DNA of 64,000 nucleotides from Thalassotalea sp. HSM 43 (GTDB lineage Bacteria > Pseudomonadota > Gammaproteobacteria > Enterobacterales > Alteromonadaceae), in assembly GCF_004752005.1 (NCBI RefSeq), contig NZ_CP038493.1, positions 1,884,302 through 1,948,301 of the forward strand. Reading direction: 5' to 3'. The notes beneath the pieces are model-generated. The model saw only the letters and a list, made by a program, of their open reading frames with translations, was not told the DNA's origin and did not search any database. This document shows positions 62,769-64,000 of the stretch, one piece after another. The stretch's first letter is position 1, and every line of letters begins with the position of its first letter. The position numbers were made by a program, and so were the translations under genes.

Positions 62769-64000
62769 ATGAAAACGACAACTTATTCAGCAAAATTGCT
62801 TTTTGTCGCCTTACTGTCACTGTTTCTTAGCGCCTGTGATGTCGACAGCGAAGTAGATTCTGGTGACGTTTTACTGACCTGTGATGTACCTCAGGTACCT
62901 AACGCAGATTACAGCGCTTGTGTTGATCCAGAGCCGATTCAGTGTCCGGCACCAACGGTACCAGATGCGCTAAACGAAGAATGTGTTGTGGGTGTTGACC
63001 CTGACGCGCCATTGCCAGTGTACTTCCCAGCGGAAAACGAAGCGATTATTTACTATAACCGCAGTGCGTTGGGCGCGACCAATGAAGCGGGTGACCCATC
63101 ATATGATGGCTACCGTCTGCACACTTGGAACAGTGATTTTTGTGACGCATACGCGCCACCACACGACACCAGTGACTGGGCAAACGGTCATCAAATTAGC
63201 GGTATCGATCCAACTTACGGTGCTTATTGGGTATTAAACCTTAAAGAAGGTTACAGCGATTGCGGTAACTTCATCATCCACGTTGGTACCGACGATGCCG
63301 GTAAAGCGATGGGTAGTGGCGATTTCCAAATGCCATTACATCAAGATGACGAAACCTATACTCGCATGAACTTTACCTTTGATGGTGTGCCGTCGGTATT
63401 TGAATACCCAGTGGTTAGCCTAGGTAAGCAACCGGTGAAAGCGAAAGACTTTGCCGCCCATTGGTTAGATGCCAATACTCTGGTTTGGAATATCGACAAC
63501 CCATTAGCCGATACCATTACCAGTGTTAAATTGCATCATTCAACCAATGCTGGCATCGAAGCCGATGAAAACGACATGTTTAATGGACAAACCATTGAGC
63601 TAAGCGCTATTGCATTAGATGATGATCAACGCGCTATATCACCACGTGTTGCTGATTGGTCAGCGTATATGGGTGACTGGAGCGTTGCCGATGCAAAACA
63701 AGTGGTTAAAGGCCAGTTGGTTGTGGTTGGTTACGACGCTGATGGTGCGACAGTTGCTGCCAGTAACGTGCAAGCTGATAAAGTATTAGATGCGCTATAT
63801 ACCGCCGGTGAAAACGACGCTGATGAAGCGATGTTGGGTGCGTATTACAGCGATGGCATGATTAATGTCGCGCTTTGGGCACCAACCGCACAGCAGGTTA
63901 CGTTGAAGGTGTTTGACGCCGCCAAAATGGAAATTGGCAGCTACCCGATGAGCGAGAATACTGACTCGGGTGTTTGGTCGTACAGTGCTGACATGGCGCA
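62769..64000 (+). CDS. Pullulanase lipoprotein, 3'-truncated by window edge
   Basis: The ATG at 62769 lies 45 bp after the receptor stop. Lipoprotein signal LLFVALLSLFLSAC with lipobox LSAC. After a Cys/Pro-rich linker, residues around 90-200 form a PUD/CBM41-like domain (IIYYNR...YDGYRLHTWN...CDAYAPP). A second beta domain follows, and the visible end (ALWAPTAQQVTLKVFDA) begins the CBM48 module that precedes the GH13 catalytic barrel of pullulanase-type alpha-1,6-glucosidases. The catalytic part is outside the window. It would debranch alpha-glucans at the cell surface. Confidence 0.88.
   Translation, partial: MKTTTYSAKLLFVALLSLFLSACDVDSEVDSGDVLLTCDVPQVPNADYSACVDPEPIQCPAPTVPDALNEECVVGVDPDAPLPVYFPAENEAIIYYNRSALGATNEAGDPSYDGYRLHTWNSDFCDAYAPPHDTSDWANGHQISGIDPTYGAYWVLNLKEGYSDCGNFIIHVGTDDAGKAMGSGDFQMPLHQDDETYTRMNFTFDGVPSVFEYPVVSLGKQPVKAKDFAAHWLDANTLVWNIDNPLADTITSVKLHHSTNAGIEADENDMFNGQTIELSAIALDDDQRAISPRVADWSAYMGDWSVADAKQVVKGQLVVVGYDADGATVAASNVQADKVLDALYTAGENDADEAMLGAYYSDGMINVALWAPTAQQVTLKVFDAAKMEIGSYPMSENTDSGVWSYSADMA

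Overview
The window looks like the chromosome of a marine gammaproteobacterium of the order Alteromonadales (Colwellia/Thalassotalea/Pseudoalteromonas-like). The basis is the pairing of a TonB-dependent receptor with a flavin-dependent tryptophan halogenase and maltodextrin genes, a VC_2705-type Na+/solute symporter with its small subunit, a DUF3300 protein, and an integron with Pseudoalteromonas/Vibrio-like attC sites. This placement is inferred from gene content and was not tested by a database search.

Region 1 (1-20.3 kb) is alpha-glucan metabolism plus flanking genes. A cut tryptophan halogenase, an aldo/keto reductase and an SLC45-like sugar MFS permease are followed by a REP-associated tyrosine transposase bounded by REP-like repeats. 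Then come a regulator/membrane-protein pair and an M24 peptidase. A five-gene minus-strand operon follows, in transcription order glgP, glgB, glgX, malQ and an alpha-amylase lipoprotein. Its promoter carries two LacI-type palindromes centred on CATACGTATG. A divergent pair of PH-domain membrane proteins comes next. Related palindromes sit upstream of the TonB-dependent receptor at the right end (59.5-59.7 kb), which is followed by a pullulanase lipoprotein cut by the window edge. Together these genes would import maltodextrins through the outer membrane, trim them in the periplasm and handle glycogen and maltodextrin inside the cell.

Region 2 (20.3-47.7 kb) starts with a symporter pair, then becomes a long, almost entirely minus-strand series of small unrelated genes. 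They include three GNATs, two cupins, a VOC protein, a chromate transporter, two SnoaL-like proteins, a complete subclass B1 metallo-beta-lactamase, PhzF, a delta-class carbonic anhydrase, an intact and a truncated GrpB, a half-length MreB-like protein, two class C-like serine hydrolases, two GFA proteins, a GH5 glycosidase and a polysaccharide deacetylase. Several gene remnants are present.

Region 3 (about 47.7-52.2 kb) is a chromosomal integron: an IntI integrase on the plus strand, an attI region, and a cassette array running leftward on the minus strand. Three near-full attC sites of about 97 bp lie nearest intI, and the sites become shorter and more degenerate with distance. Cassettes carry AT-rich genes, mostly of unknown function, including a DUF6090 protein of a type common in Bacteroidota.

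Region 4 (52.2-59.5 kb) holds yaiI, glmU, a choice-of-anchor H surface protein, a PepSY/response-regulator/histidine-kinase operon, and a DUF3300 protein with a repetitive basic tail. The PepSY operon promoter and the DUF3300 promoter share an unusual three-box motif with identical spacing, a candidate binding site for the response regulator.
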